From Deinococcus detaillensis (GTDB taxonomy: Bacteria > Deinococcota > Deinococci > Deinococcales > Deinococcaceae), in the NCBI RefSeq assembly GCF_007280555.1, contig NZ_VKDB01000023.1, positions 1 to 53,130 on the forward strand: DNA of 53,130 nt. The letters are read 5' to 3'. Numbering within the stretch: the first letter of the stretch is position 1; every line of letters begins with the position of its first letter. Made by a program: the position numbers and the translations under genes. The notes under the pieces are model-generated. The model was not told where the DNA came from, did not search any database, and saw only the letters and a list, made by a program, of their open reading frames with translations. Shown here piece by piece: positions 1-8,251 of the stretch.

Positions 1-179
1 CGGGCTAGCCAGATTAAACCGTTGAAAATGGAACGGGCATCCCGTGAGGGACGCCCAGACTTCTTGCGTGGTTTGTCAATGATCAGGAGCGGTTCAAGGC
101 GTGTCCAGAGGGCATCTGGGACTTCCCAGATAGTTTCTTGCTCATCAATCTGCGCTTGGTGAGTCTGTGTCGTCGTCAT
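1..179 (-). CDS. IS5-family transposase, N-terminal part
   Basis: The first 59 codons of a transposase are present, starting ATG at 179 and running off the left edge. The visible protein has a short polar leader, then the hallmark pattern of the IS5 N-terminal domain: W-x-R-L-E-P-L-L near residue 26, a basic K-P-R-K-K-S-G-R-P-S-R-D block, and S-I-F-N-G-L-I-W-L. This domain (DUF4096-like) precedes the DDE catalytic core, which is not in the window. No frameshift is seen in the visible part, so the copy may be intact. The gene belongs to the insertion sequence whose terminal repeat lies at 194-211. Confidence 0.75.
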   Translation of the reverse strand, partial: MTTTQTHQAQIDEQETIWEVPDALWTRLEPLLIIDKPRKKSGRPSRDARSIFNGLIWLA

Positions 180-211
180 ACCATTAGTTTACGTATTTTC
201 CGAACAGGCTC
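1..211 (-). mobile_element. IS5-family insertion sequence, 5' end only
   Basis: The element enters from the left edge and ends near 211. Its outer end, read on the minus strand, is GAGCCTGTTCGGAAAATA (211 to 194), which resembles terminal inverted repeats of the IS1031/ISL2-type IS5 group that begin with GAG. The next three bases (212-214, TTA) fit the TNA target of that group. The transposase starts just inside this repeat. The other end lies outside the window, so the second repeat and the duplication cannot be checked. Confidence 0.7.
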
Positions 212-350
212 TTATCAGCCTTTGCCCCAAAGGTGCTGCCAATCGGTGAAAGAATGGTACTTCGGCTCCGCTGCTCACCGCCGCGTGGTGAAGCGGGTGA
301 GCGTGGGCTTGAGAATGTTTGCAGAACACCGTTCACTGTCAAAGCATAAG

Positions 351-377
351 AAAGCGGCCCCAGTGCTGAGCCGCTTT
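351..377 (-). terminator. Hairpin downstream of the small acidic protein gene
   Basis: AAAGCGGC (351-358) pairs with GCCGCTTT (370-377) across an 11-nt loop. It lies 16 nt past the stop of the minus-strand gene at 393. The A/T-rich outer ends would give a weak U tract in either direction. Confidence 0.45.
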
Positions 378-392
378 AAGTTGCTGGGCTGG

Positions 393-620
393 CTACGATT
401 CTTCGCGCCGCTCTTCTTCATCGGGCAACACCGCGTCGGCGGCCACGACGGCAGGCGAGGACGTCCCCGCGATGGGAATCAGCACTGGCACGCTTTCGTC
501 GCTACCCATTTCGGCGTTCCTGCGGCGCTCGCTGTTGGTCAGCGCGTCGGCTCCTTCTTCACGCAACTCCTCGTCACTCTTACCCAGCGGCGCGTCCCCG
601 TATTTGCCATGTTGTGTCAT
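393..620 (-). CDS. Small acidic hypothetical protein
   Basis: This is a 75-residue hydrophilic protein with no signal peptide or membrane segment. It carries charged runs (KSDEELREEG, NSERRRNAEMG), a short hydrophobic stretch (VPVLIPIAG) and an acidic C-terminus (DEEERREES). I do not recognise a domain. The strand choice rests on the ordinary soluble-protein composition of this frame against low-complexity Ser/Leu composition in the overlapping plus-strand frames, and on the hairpin just past its stop. No clear Shine-Dalgarno or TANNNT box precedes the ATG, so the start is uncertain. Confidence 0.5.
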   Translation of the reverse strand: MTQHGKYGDAPLGKSDEELREEGADALTNSERRRNAEMGSDESVPVLIPIAGTSSPAVVAADAVLPDEEERREES

Positions 621-773
621 GGCTCAGTCTGGCAGCCAGATGCTGCGGACGGGTGAAGCTTGGCTTCAGTCGCCTTTATGCGGCCGCCGGGAGGTGAGGC
701 CATCGGCAAAACAACCCAACGTCTCAGCACGTCGGGTATGCTGACGCTAAGGACGATTTGAAGGAGTTTTGCC

Positions 774-1865
774 ATGAATGACCGAATTTTGGGAGCGCTT
801 AAAATGGTGGGCATTACGGATGCGCCGCTGGCCAGCCTCGACCATGAACAACAGTTTTTTGCCCTTACCCCGCAGTTGCTGCTCTTTCACGGCGCTGAAG
901 CCAGCAGCCCGCTGCAACAAGTCACCCTGCGTGACATTAGCCGGATTCACTCGGATCATCAGGGCACTTTGCGGGTCGAAACCAGCGCCGGAACCAGCAT
1001 CACGGCCTCGCTGCTGGGCTTTGATCCCAACCGGGTGCAGCGCTTTTTTCAAACGGTGCGCGACACCACCGCCCACACCAAGCAGCAGCCCTCTTCGCCG
1101 CTGCCCAGCGCCGGCAGCAAGATGTTTGCTCCTGCCGTGCCCACACCCGCGCCAAGCGCCAGCCCTGTATCCAACACTGCGCCGCAACCAGAGCCGATTG
1201 TGTTGGGCGAGCGCCAAGACACCGGAAGCCGAGACGCATCAGCCGCGCCCAACAGTGGTGCCAAGGTCGTCAAGATTGGCGGTTCAGCCGCGCCCGGCGG
1301 TGCGCCTTCCCCAGTCCCTGTACCTCCTCCAGTGTCCCCGCCGTCCAGCACCATTCGGATCGAAGCCCGCCCGCCCATCAGTGTTAACGCCGCCTCTACC
1401 CTGAACAAACTCAACCCAGAGCAGCAACCCAGCTCCGCCAAACCGCTCTCACCGGCCCCGCTGCCTCATACGTCTGCACCCAGTACCCCTTCAACCAGCG
1501 CCGCACCCAAAGCGGCCAGCACGGTTCCCGTGTCTTCCGCTCTTCCGGCGGCTGATCTGCAAATGGCCGCCCCCATGAGCGACAACGCGGCACAGCAGGT
1601 CAACCGCCTCGCCCGCACTGCCCGTTCACTGGGCGCTCAGCGCTGGACGCTGCGGATTTTGGCCCTGGTCTTGGTGGTCGGTGCGCTGGGCATAGGCTAC
1701 GTGCTGTGGCAACAAGGCAAGAGCAGCCAGCTTCCGGCGCTGTGGACGGTGACGATCGGCATCGTGACGGCGGTGGGACTGCTGGTCATGGCCGAACTGC
1801 TCAAAATGCTGTCGCTGCTGGGTCAGGTGGTTTCGGAGCGGCAAGGCGGATCAGCCCGTGACTGA
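774..1865 (+). CDS. Putative PH-like domain / Pro-rich / two-TM membrane protein
   Basis: The protein has 363 residues. Residues 1-105 look like a small beta-rich domain ([13 protein letters not shown], then [10 protein letters not shown], then a final helix [15 protein letters not shown]), a strand pattern that resembles bacterial PH-like domains; this is inference. Residues 105-280 are a low-complexity linker rich in Pro, Ala and Ser. Two membrane helices follow at about 294-311 and 322-340, and the tail is short and basic. The start has a good Shine-Dalgarno (AAGGAG at 761-766). Its last 8 nt overlap lysK, so the two genes are probably co-translated, though the sequence shows no functional link. 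It could be a membrane-anchored scaffold. Confidence 0.75.
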   Translation: MNDRILGALKMVGITDAPLASLDHEQQFFALTPQLLLFHGAEASSPLQQVTLRDISRIHSDHQGTLRVETSAGTSITASLLGFDPNRVQRFFQTVRDTTAHTKQQPSSPLPSAGSKMFAPAVPTPAPSASPVSNTAPQPEPIVLGERQDTGSRDASAAPNSGAKVVKIGGSAAPGGAPSPVPVPPPVSPPSSTIRIEARPPISVNAASTLNKLNPEQQPSSAKPLSPAPLPHTSAPSTPSTSAAPKAASTVPVSSALPAADLQMAAPMSDNAAQQVNRLARTARSLGAQRWTLRILALVLVVGALGIGYVLWQQGKSSQLPALWTVTIGIVTAVGLLVMAELLKMLSLLGQVVSERQGGSARD

Positions 1866-2952
1866 ACCCTTAAGTGGGCCGGCATCCACCGCCCGAGAAC
1901 TGATGATCGGAGCCGTGTCGCGAGCCTCCGTGTCGGGGAATGAAAGCGATGTGGCCGAGTTTTTGGTCGGCTGGATGCAGGCCAACGGCTTTGAAGCCCG
2001 AGTAGACGCGGCAGGCAACGCTGTAGGCTCACGCGGCAGCGGGCCAATTCAGGTGGTGCTCCTCGGCCACATCGACACCGTGCCGGGCCACATTCCAGTG
2101 CGGGTCGACGAAAGCGGGGTGCTGCACGGGCGCGGCAGCGTAGACGCCAAGGGCAGTTTCTGCACTTTCGTGGCGGCTGTGGCGGCCTTGCCCGCAGAAG
2201 CGCTGAGCGCCGCCACGTTTACTTGCGTCGGGGCCACCGAAGAAGAAGTGCCCAGCAGCAAAGGAGCGCGGTTTGCCCTGACCCAGTACACGCCTGACTT
2301 GGTGGTGATCGGTGAGCCGAGCGGCTGGGAAGGGCTCACGCTCGGCTACAAGGGCCGCTTGATCGTCAAGGTGCAGGTCGTCAAAGACAACTTTCACACG
2401 GCAGGTGAAGGCACCAGCGCGGGCGACGACTTGGCGACCAGCTGGGAGCGGGTGCGGCGGTGGGCTGAGGACGCTTCGGAGGAGGGCGTCTTCGGACGGG
2501 TGCAGGCCACCATTCAGGCCATCAGCTCCGAGAGTGACGGCATGGAGCAAGTCGCCCGCGCCAGTTACGGCTTGCGGCTGCCGCTGCACCTTTCGCCCAC
2601 CCAAGTGCGGGAGCAGATCACGGCGTTGCTGGCCGGTATGGCAGGGCTGAGCCTCACCTTTACCGGCGACGAAACGGCTGTGCGCTACGGACGCGACACG
2701 CCGCTGGCCCGCGCCCTGCGAATCGCCATTCGGCAGCACGGCGGCACGCCGGTCTTTAAGCTCAAAACCGGCACCAGCGACATGAACGTGGTCGCCCATC
2801 AGTGGACGGTGCCCACCCTCGCCTACGGCCCCGGCGACAGCGGCCTCGACCACACCCCGCAGGAGCGGCTCGATTTGGCCGAGTACGACTTGGCGGTGTC
2901 GGTGCTGCGTTCGGCGCTGACGCAGGTGGTCAGCAAACCCCCGCTTAAATGA
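1858..2952 (+). CDS. lysK: [LysW]-lysine hydrolase, M20 peptidase family
   Basis: LysK releases lysine (or ornithine) from the LysW carrier protein at the end of the alpha-aminoadipate lysine pathway used by Deinococcus-Thermus. The protein has 364 residues, usual for the family. Dinuclear metal and catalytic residues of M20 peptidases are visible: H71 and D73 in GHIDTVPG, D96 in [11 protein letters not shown]128-E130 in [13 protein letters not shown]153 in GEPSGW, and H332 in SGLDHTP near the C-terminus. The start is GTG at 1858, overlapping the previous gene. Other lysine genes are not in the window. ArgE/DapE relatives are the alternative, but the GEPSGW and GYKGRL segments favour LysK. 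Confidence 0.85.
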   Translation: MTEPLSGPASTARELMIGAVSRASVSGNESDVAEFLVGWMQANGFEARVDAAGNAVGSRGSGPIQVVLLGHIDTVPGHIPVRVDESGVLHGRGSVDAKGSFCTFVAAVAALPAEALSAATFTCVGATEEEVPSSKGARFALTQYTPDLVVIGEPSGWEGLTLGYKGRLIVKVQVVKDNFHTAGEGTSAGDDLATSWERVRRWAEDASEEGVFGRVQATIQAISSESDGMEQVARASYGLRLPLHLSPTQVREQITALLAGMAGLSLTFTGDETAVRYGRDTPLARALRIAIRQHGGTPVFKLKTGTSDMNVVAHQWTVPTLAYGPGDSGLDHTPQERLDLAEYDLAVSVLRSALTQVVSKPPLK

Positions 2953-2981
2953 ACCCTGCCCCCGTCCATGATTGAAAGCTG

Positions 2982-3004
2982 AAACCCTCTCTTAGAGGCT
3001 TTTT
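2982..3004 (+). terminator. Weak terminator after lysK
   Basis: CCTCT (2986-2990) and AGAGG (2994-2998) form a short stem, extended by AAA/TTT around a C-C mismatch and followed by TTTTT (3000-3004). It overlaps the promoter region of the next gene. Confidence 0.4.
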
Positions 3005-3006
3005 GG

Positions 3007-3012
3007 TATGGT
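3007..3012 (+). promoter_or_regulatory. -10 box for leaderless small membrane protein gene
   Basis: TATGGT ends 6 nt before the ATG at 3019, leaving no room for a ribosome binding site. No convincing -35 is seen. Confidence 0.5.
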
Positions 3013-3018
3013 AAAGAC

Positions 3019-3192
3019 ATGATCCGACTGGAAACCGAATTGGAGTCCGCCATCCGCGAACACCAGAACACCACCGCGTTGTTGGTGGCGCTGGGCGTGC
3101 TGATCGGGGTGGGACTCGCCGCCTGGGTGCTGTCGCTGCCGCCCCGCGATACCGTCAGAAGCGAAGACCCAGAAGCCCCACTCTTTATTTGA
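3019..3192 (+). CDS. 57-residue single-TM small protein
   Basis: The short frame encodes an amphipathic start (MIRLETELESAIREHQN), one clear membrane helix at about residues 20-43 (LLVALGVLIGVGLAAWVLSL) and a polar tail (DTVRSEDPEAP). It is preceded by TATGGT with 6-nt spacing, as in many other genes here, and followed by a strong hairpin terminator, which makes a real gene likely. The function is not recognised. It is probably a membrane-associated small protein with its N-terminus in the cytoplasm, judging by charge, but the orientation is inference. Confidence 0.6.
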   Translation: MIRLETELESAIREHQNTTALLVALGVLIGVGLAAWVLSLPPRDTVRSEDPEAPLFI

Positions 3193-3219
3193 GCGCATTT
3201 TGAAGTGAGAGCACAAAGC

Positions 3220-3257
3220 AAAAGGGGAAGCTTGCTCAAGTGGCCGCTTCCCTTTTT
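3220..3257. terminator. Bidirectional terminator
   Basis: AAAAGGGGAAGC (3220-3231) pairs with GCTTCCCTTTTT (3246-3257) with one bulged G. A/T runs flank both arms, so it can serve the plus-strand small gene and the minus-strand kinase gene, whose stop is at 3315. Confidence 0.75.
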
Positions 3258-3314
3258 GTTGTGAAAACTCTGTCTATCGCGCCGTAACGAAGCGGGCGCA
3301 GAACTTTAGCTTCC

Positions 3315-5336
3315 TTATGCCAGTGGCCGGTTGACCAGGGCAATGGCCTGAACCGGCGCGTACATATCGTTGCTGCTCAGCAGGTCGCCCACCGTGCTGT
3401 ACATCCTGAGCACTTGCCCACCTTGCTTGACGGCGTAGAGGTAGCCCTCTGAACTGACTTGCATCAGCCAAGGCGCGTCAGTCGATTCGCCCACCAACGA
3501 TTCGAGCGAGAAGGTGTTGCCGGGCGTGCCGTCGGCTTCGATCTTGCGAACTTTGCTGGCCACGCCGTCCACGATGTAAACCGTGCCGCGTGCGTCTACC
3601 CCGAGGCCGTGCAGCGGGCGCAGTTCGTCGCTGGTGCGGTCCATCCTGAAGGCGTAGCGCGAAACATAATCGCCCTGCGGCGTGAAGCGTTGGACTTCGC
3701 GGTTGCCGCTATCGAGCACAAAAACGTGGCCCTGCGGCGTCGCGGCGATGCTGCGCGGCTTCTCGAAGCGCCCCAGCCCTTGCCCGCGCCCACCGAAGCG
3801 GCGCTGATAGCGGCCCTCTTTGTCAAAAACCACCACATGGTGCGACTCACCGTCGAGCACGAACAGCAAATCGCCGCACAGCGTCATGCTGATCGGCTGA
3901 AGCAGTTCGCTCTCGCCGAGGCCGTAAGCGCCGAAGGCCAGAAGTTCTTGGCCCCCCGGCGAGAGTTTACGGATCAGTGCGCCGCTCTTGCCCTGACGGT
4001 ATTCCGGCAAGCTCAGGTAAATGTTGCCGTCCTCGTCGGCGGCGAGCGCGTTGGGGGCTGAGGGCAGGGCGTCGTCTACGCCCGCGCCCGTGTCGCGTAG
4101 GCTCAGGCGCAACTTGCCCTTGAGGTCGAGCAGGCGCAGGGTGCCGCGCTTTTCTTGCACGCTCATGGCCAGCGCGTAGGGGTCGTCGAAGGTTTCGTCG
4201 CTCAGCACGCCCGCGTCTAGGCGGCTGATCACTTCATCGAGCGAGGGCCGCAGCGCCGGGTCTTTTTCGATCATGCCCAGCACCAAATCGTTGAGCTTGC
4301 CCGGCACTTCGAGGCGCACCTGCTTGGGCGGCTTGGGCGACTCGAAAATCTGCTGGTGAACCACCGCTTCGTAGCTGCCCCGGAAAGCGGTCTGACCCGT
4401 GACCATTTCGTAAGCCAGCAAGCCCAGCGAATACACGTCGCTGCGGGCGTCGACCCGGTTGCCCTTGGCCTGTTCGGGGGCCATATAAATGGGCGTGCCG
4501 ACCCGCGCCCCGGTCATGGTCAGGCGGGTCAGGACTTTGCCCACCGCAATGCCGAAATCCATCAGCTTGACGCCGCCCTCGCGCAGTTTGCCATCTTGCA
4601 GTGCGCCGCGCAGCACCATCACGTTGGCGGGCTTGATGTCGCGGTGAACCACGTTCTGGGCGTGAATGTGACGCAGCGCGTCGGCCAGCGAGCGGATGAC
4701 CTGCACCGTTTCGCCAAAGGCCAGCTGCCTGTTTTCCAGGAGCGCTTCCAAGCTGTCACCGTCGAGAAATTCCATGGCGATGTAGTACTCGTCGCCCTGC
4801 GAGCGGTAATCGTAGACCCGCACGATATTGGGGTGGTTAAACCGCTTGAGAACTTCGGCTTCACGGTAAAAGCGCTTGACGAACTTAGCGTCGGCCAAAT
4901 ACTTTTCCTGCGGCACCTTGAGCGCCACCGTGCGCCCGTCTTGCTTGCGGCGGGCCCGAAAGACGCTGCCCATTCCGCCGATACCGATGCGGTCGAGCAC
5001 GTCGTAGTCGGCAAACTTGAGATCGACGACGGTGGGCGACTTGGTCAGGGTGCGCTGGGTGGGGTTGCGCGGCTTGGCGGTGCGGTTGACGCTGACCGGC
5101 TTAGACAAAGCCCGCTCGCCGCCGAGGCTCAGCAGCGCTCCGCCGCTGAGCGCCAGTGCGGCCACCAACAGGCCCTGCGCCCGCTCAAGGCTGCCGCTGA
5201 GCAGCACCAGCACGGCGGCCACCAGCGACACGGCGGCTAGGATCAGCGCCGTGACCCGCTCACCCGGGCGAATCAGCAGCAAGAACGCCACCACGAAAAG
5301 AGCAACCAAGAGCAGGGGCGTGATGAGGGCGCTCAT
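3315..5336 (-). CDS. Membrane Ser/Thr protein kinase with C-terminal NHL-type propeller
   Basis: The protein has 673 residues. The N-terminus has three predicted membrane helices (about 3-22, 28-47, 55-72). A complete Hanks-type kinase domain spans about 110-375: glycine loop GIGGMG (118-123), lysine K140 in VALK, catalytic HRDIKPAN (231-238), DFG (260-262) and APEQ (286-289). The C-terminal part, about 400-673, has repeated blades of NHL type (for example DEDGNIYLSL, TPQGHVFVLDSGNREVQRF, DARGTVYIVDG). With three helices and Arg between helix 1 and 2, kinase and propeller should both be cytoplasmic, unlike PknD, where a helix separates them. The kinase should be active. Substrates are unknown. 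It is divergent from the large unknown gene at 5562. Confidence 0.85.
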   Translation of the reverse strand: MSALITPLLLVALFVVAFLLLIRPGERVTALILAAVSLVAAVLVLLSGSLERAQGLLVAALALSGGALLSLGGERALSKPVSVNRTAKPRNPTQRTLTKSPTVVDLKFADYDVLDRIGIGGMGSVFRARRKQDGRTVALKVPQEKYLADAKFVKRFYREAEVLKRFNHPNIVRVYDYRSQGDEYYIAMEFLDGDSLEALLENRQLAFGETVQVIRSLADALRHIHAQNVVHRDIKPANVMVLRGALQDGKLREGGVKLMDFGIAVGKVLTRLTMTGARVGTPIYMAPEQAKGNRVDARSDVYSLGLLAYEMVTGQTAFRGSYEAVVHQQIFESPKPPKQVRLEVPGKLNDLVLGMIEKDPALRPSLDEVISRLDAGVLSDETFDDPYALAMSVQEKRGTLRLLDLKGKLRLSLRDTGAGVDDALPSAPNALAADEDGNIYLSLPEYRQGKSGALIRKLSPGGQELLAFGAYGLGESELLQPISMTLCGDLLFVLDGESHHVVVFDKEGRYQRRFGGRGQGLGRFEKPRSIAATPQGHVFVLDSGNREVQRFTPQGDYVSRYAFRMDRTSDELRPLHGLGVDARGTVYIVDGVASKVRKIEADGTPGNTFSLESLVGESTDAPWLMQVSSEGYLYAVKQGGQVLRMYSTVGDLLSSNDMYAPVQAIALVNRPLA

Positions 5337-5549
5337 CGGCTGTGCCCAAGTGCGTAAGCGGCGCTGATGGGGGGGCGGAGAACAAAGGAGGCAGCCATAT
5401 CTTCACAGTTATAACGGAAGGAGTCTCACGCGGGACTGACATGCCGCTGGCCGCTGGCCATTTTGTGAACGGCTCTCCGCCGAAAGCAGCGCCCGACGCG
5501 CCGCGCCCGCAGCTTGTGGGCATGCAGCGCTGAGCAGCACTCTGCAATC

Positions 5550-5555
5550 TATACT
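5550..5555 (+). promoter_or_regulatory. -10 box for leaderless start at 5562
   Basis: TATACT ends 6 nt before GTG at 5562. It supports this start over the upstream in-frame ATG at 5514. Confidence 0.6.
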
Positions 5556-5561
5556 TGCAGC

Positions 5562-7568
5562 GTGACGCACGACCCAGAATTGGTGGAACTCTTCGAATAC
5601 AAAGTCGCCGACTTGCAGCGGGGCCGCGAGCCTCGGGGCGGCAAACGGGCGCTGGCCGAGCTGCGCGATTATTTGCTGGGGTGCTCGCTCGACGTGGCCC
5701 TGAACAAGCGGGTACGGGCCGCAGACCGCCTGCTCAAGGCCGCCCAAAGTGGGAAGGCGGGCAATGCCGGAAGGCACCTCGACGGCAAACCTCTGGGCAG
5801 CGGAGCGCTGGAGGGTGAGGCGCTGCACGGCGAGCAAGTCGGGGCACTCGGCGAACTCTCCCTGGGCGAACTCGGCGTGGGCGGCTCACCACTCGGCGCA
5901 CTGGGTGAAATGTCCGGCCCCCTTAAAGACCAGCTGAGCAGCTTGAACGCCGCGCAGAGCGGGCCAGACAGCGCGGCCAATACCCGCAACGAATGGGACG
6001 TGCTGAGCGGCCTGCGGGCCGGACTGTTTCACGCCGAACTCCGCAGCCGGGCGCGGCAACAAGCCCGCGTGTGGCTCAAAGAGCCTCGGCTGGCCACTTT
6101 GCGGCTGGCTTACGCGCTGACCGAAAACCTGGAGCGCGGCGCGTCCGGTACCGCCGTGCCGCCGCTGCGCGATCCTTTTTCCTCACTGCACAATCCCGAA
6201 ATTGCCGCTGAGGTGCTGAGCCGCTTGGCCGAACACCTCAGCGTGCAGGTCGGCGAGTTGTCCAAACGCTACTTGCAAGTCCGCTTGGCCCTGACGCAAC
6301 TGGCCGACACGCCTTTTCCGCGCACGGCTGCTGGCGACCTCGTCGACGCCAACGTGCAGGCCGCCGAACAAGAACTGCTCAGCGAGGAAGTCAAAAAGGC
6401 CCTGATCGCGGCTCTCAAACGTGGCCCCGACGCGCCGCGCAGCGCCACGGAGCGCCCGCCGATCCGCAGCGCCGCCAGCAGACTGCTGACGTTTTTGGAG
6501 ACGGTGATTCCGCGCAGCAGCGGCGGTCTGGGGCTGGAGTGGCCGCTCCTCGACGGCCTCCTGTACTCGCAAAGCGCCACCTTGCGCTTGACCGAACCCG
6601 ACCCGTTGGCGCTGTCGCTGGCCATTCACCTGCCCGGCGGTCAGCAAACGACTTGGCGCGGGCAGAGCATCTCTTGGACGCCATTTTCGCTGGGCACCTC
6701 TGTAGCAGGCCATTCGGAGCGGCAATCCGGCTGGGAAATCCGGCTGAGCGACGAAACCGACGCCCACAGCGGGCCAGCGCAAGCCCACGCCACCACCCAG
6801 GGCGCGGCGAATATCGTGCGCTTATCGGCGCAGCGGCCCGAGGTCGACAGTCACTTCAGCGGCCAGCCGGTGCGCTTGGTGCTGATCGGCAAGGATTTGG
6901 CTTTGGAGCTGCGTCCGGTGACCCACAGCGACTTGTATTTGCTGTCGGTGGAAGCCCGCTTGACCGCCGCGCTGCTCGAACCCGGCACGGCGTACGCCCA
7001 CCTGCGGCTGGCACGCGCCACCGCCCAGCGCCTGCGCGGTAACCCCATCAGCGGCGAGAAAGTCTCTGCCGAGAGCGCTTCACGCTACGCCGCCGCGCCG
7101 CCCGAAACGCTGCTGGCGTTTGCCCGGCAGGGCGCACAAACCCTGCTGGCCTACGCCGCGCAGGGCGACGACGAAGCGCTCAGCCGCGCTTTTGCTGAAG
7201 CCCGCACCTTTTTGCAGCTCAGCCGCGCCCACAGCGAAGCCTTGCTGGACTTGGTGCGCCTCAGCTTGCAGCTCCACTCGCTTCCCATCATCGGCCAAGC
7301 CGATTTGTTGAGCGTGCCCGAGGTCAATGGAGACGAATACGCCCTGCTGGTGTTCCGGGGCGAGCCGCTGACCGTCAAAGTCAAGGGGCGCAGCGTGACG
7401 CTGAGAAACGATTACAAGGGCGATCTCAGCGCGGTGATGCCTGGCCTGAGCGCCTCAGCCGTGCGCGACTTGTTGGTGCTGCCGGTGCCGCAGGGAGCCA
7501 TCACCCTGATTCGGGCCGGTGAGCGGGTGGCGGTGGGCTTTCAGCCGATTTTGGTCGAAGCCCTCTAA
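5562..7568 (+). CDS. Large hypothetical protein, 668 residues
   Basis: I do not recognise this protein. It has no signal peptide or membrane helix. The N-terminal third begins VTHDPELVELFEYK and is charged and probably helical, with a Gly/Leu/Glu-rich repetitive stretch (LGELSLGELGVGGSPLGALGE) at about 90-115. The middle (about 200-290) is helical and rich in Leu, Ala and Arg. The C-terminal third mixes beta and helical segments and ends in a compact beta-like part (YALLVFRGEPLTVKVKGRSV, then VPQGAITLIRAGERVAVGF). GTG at 5562 is chosen because TATACT lies 6 nt upstream, removing 16 residues from the longest frame. The position, divergent from the kinase gene, leaves open a link as partner or substrate, which is untested. 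Confidence 0.75.
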   Translation: MTHDPELVELFEYKVADLQRGREPRGGKRALAELRDYLLGCSLDVALNKRVRAADRLLKAAQSGKAGNAGRHLDGKPLGSGALEGEALHGEQVGALGELSLGELGVGGSPLGALGEMSGPLKDQLSSLNAAQSGPDSAANTRNEWDVLSGLRAGLFHAELRSRARQQARVWLKEPRLATLRLAYALTENLERGASGTAVPPLRDPFSSLHNPEIAAEVLSRLAEHLSVQVGELSKRYLQVRLALTQLADTPFPRTAAGDLVDANVQAAEQELLSEEVKKALIAALKRGPDAPRSATERPPIRSAASRLLTFLETVIPRSSGGLGLEWPLLDGLLYSQSATLRLTEPDPLALSLAIHLPGGQQTTWRGQSISWTPFSLGTSVAGHSERQSGWEIRLSDETDAHSGPAQAHATTQGAANIVRLSAQRPEVDSHFSGQPVRLVLIGKDLALELRPVTHSDLYLLSVEARLTAALLEPGTAYAHLRLARATAQRLRGNPISGEKVSAESASRYAAAPPETLLAFARQGAQTLLAYAAQGDDEALSRAFAEARTFLQLSRAHSEALLDLVRLSLQLHSLPIIGQADLLSVPEVNGDEYALLVFRGEPLTVKVKGRSVTLRNDYKGDLSAVMPGLSASAVRDLLVLPVPQGAITLIRAGERVAVGFQPILVEAL

Positions 7569-7608
7569 CACAGCGGCCCTCTAGCACAGCAGTCCTCTAA
7601 CACAGCCG
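7561..7608 (+). repeat. 16-bp tandem repeat, three copies, across a stop codon
   Basis: Three units of CCCTCTAACACAGCGG type follow each other (7561-7576, 7577-7592, 7593-7608), differing at a few positions. The first contains the TAA stop of the preceding gene, and the copies repeat the TAA or TAG downstream. Confidence 0.8.
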
Positions 7609-7877
7609 ACTAAGCCGCACACAAACGGCGTCCTGGCGGCCAAAACGGTAAGCCTGAGAACAGCCGCCTCAGGTCGGGCGGTGGTATTCTGAGCAGGTTT
7701 GAGTAGGGCACAGCATTGAGCTGAACTTCAGCTTGGCCAGCCGCCGCAGCCGCATTTGAGGCAACCATCCGGCCAACTCGGAGCGCGGCGCAAGATTGGC
7801 TGATAAGGTGATGAGCTGATAGGCGTGCGGCCCGCCACCAAGCTCCATGTGGGGCCAGCTCAAGGAGGCAAGACGTT
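7569..7877. other. Intergenic region upstream of sdhCDAB
   Basis: About 310 bases without a supported gene. It holds two of the three 16-bp repeat units, then unremarkable GC-rich sequence and the sdhC ribosome binding site (AAGGAGG, 7862-7868). The sdh promoter must lie here, but I see no good -35/-10 pair. A 64-codon open frame on the minus strand (7669-7863) has no supporting signals. Confidence 0.5.
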
Positions 7878-8234
7878 ATGTATAAAGGCAGAGAGGGCCA
7901 ATGGGCCTTTTATCTTCACCGCTTATCGGGTTTGGCGATTTTGGCGTATTTTTTGATTCACGTCATCAGCATCAGCTTGTTTGTCTTCGGTGAGAAGATT
8001 TACATGGCTGTTCACGGTGGCTACGACTTTATCTTGTTTCGTTTGGCCCTGATCCTGGTGGCGGCGGGCGTCATGTACCACGCCATGAACGGCCTGAGAA
8101 TCATCGTGATGGACTTTACCGGCAAAGGTGTGGCTTATCAGCGCCAACTCTGGTACGGCGTGCTGCTCATCAGCGTTGTCTGGACCATCTACGTGGCCTT
8201 TAAGGTCTTGCCGCGCGTAGCGGCGGGCGTCTAA
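7878..8234 (+). CDS. sdhC: Succinate dehydrogenase cytochrome b subunit
   Basis: SdhC is one of the two membrane anchors of respiratory complex II, which passes electrons from succinate to (mena)quinone and helps bind haem b. The protein has 118 residues with three helices at about 13-35, 51-73 and 91-112. The quinone-site signature H-R-L-S-G is at 14-18, and H68 in YHAMNGLR is the expected haem ligand. A strong Shine-Dalgarno (AAGGAGG) precedes the ATG. It is first in sdhCDAB, with sdhD starting 17 nt downstream. Confidence 0.92.
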   Translation: MYKGREGQWAFYLHRLSGLAILAYFLIHVISISLFVFGEKIYMAVHGGYDFILFRLALILVAAGVMYHAMNGLRIIVMDFTGKGVAYQRQLWYGVLLISVVWTIYVAFKVLPRVAAGV

Positions 8235-8251
8235 ATGAACAAGGAACTGAA

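Noticed and set aside
7669..7863. A 64-codon minus-strand frame upstream of sdhC
   Set aside because: No ribosome binding site, no TANNNT box at useful spacing and no recognisable sequence.
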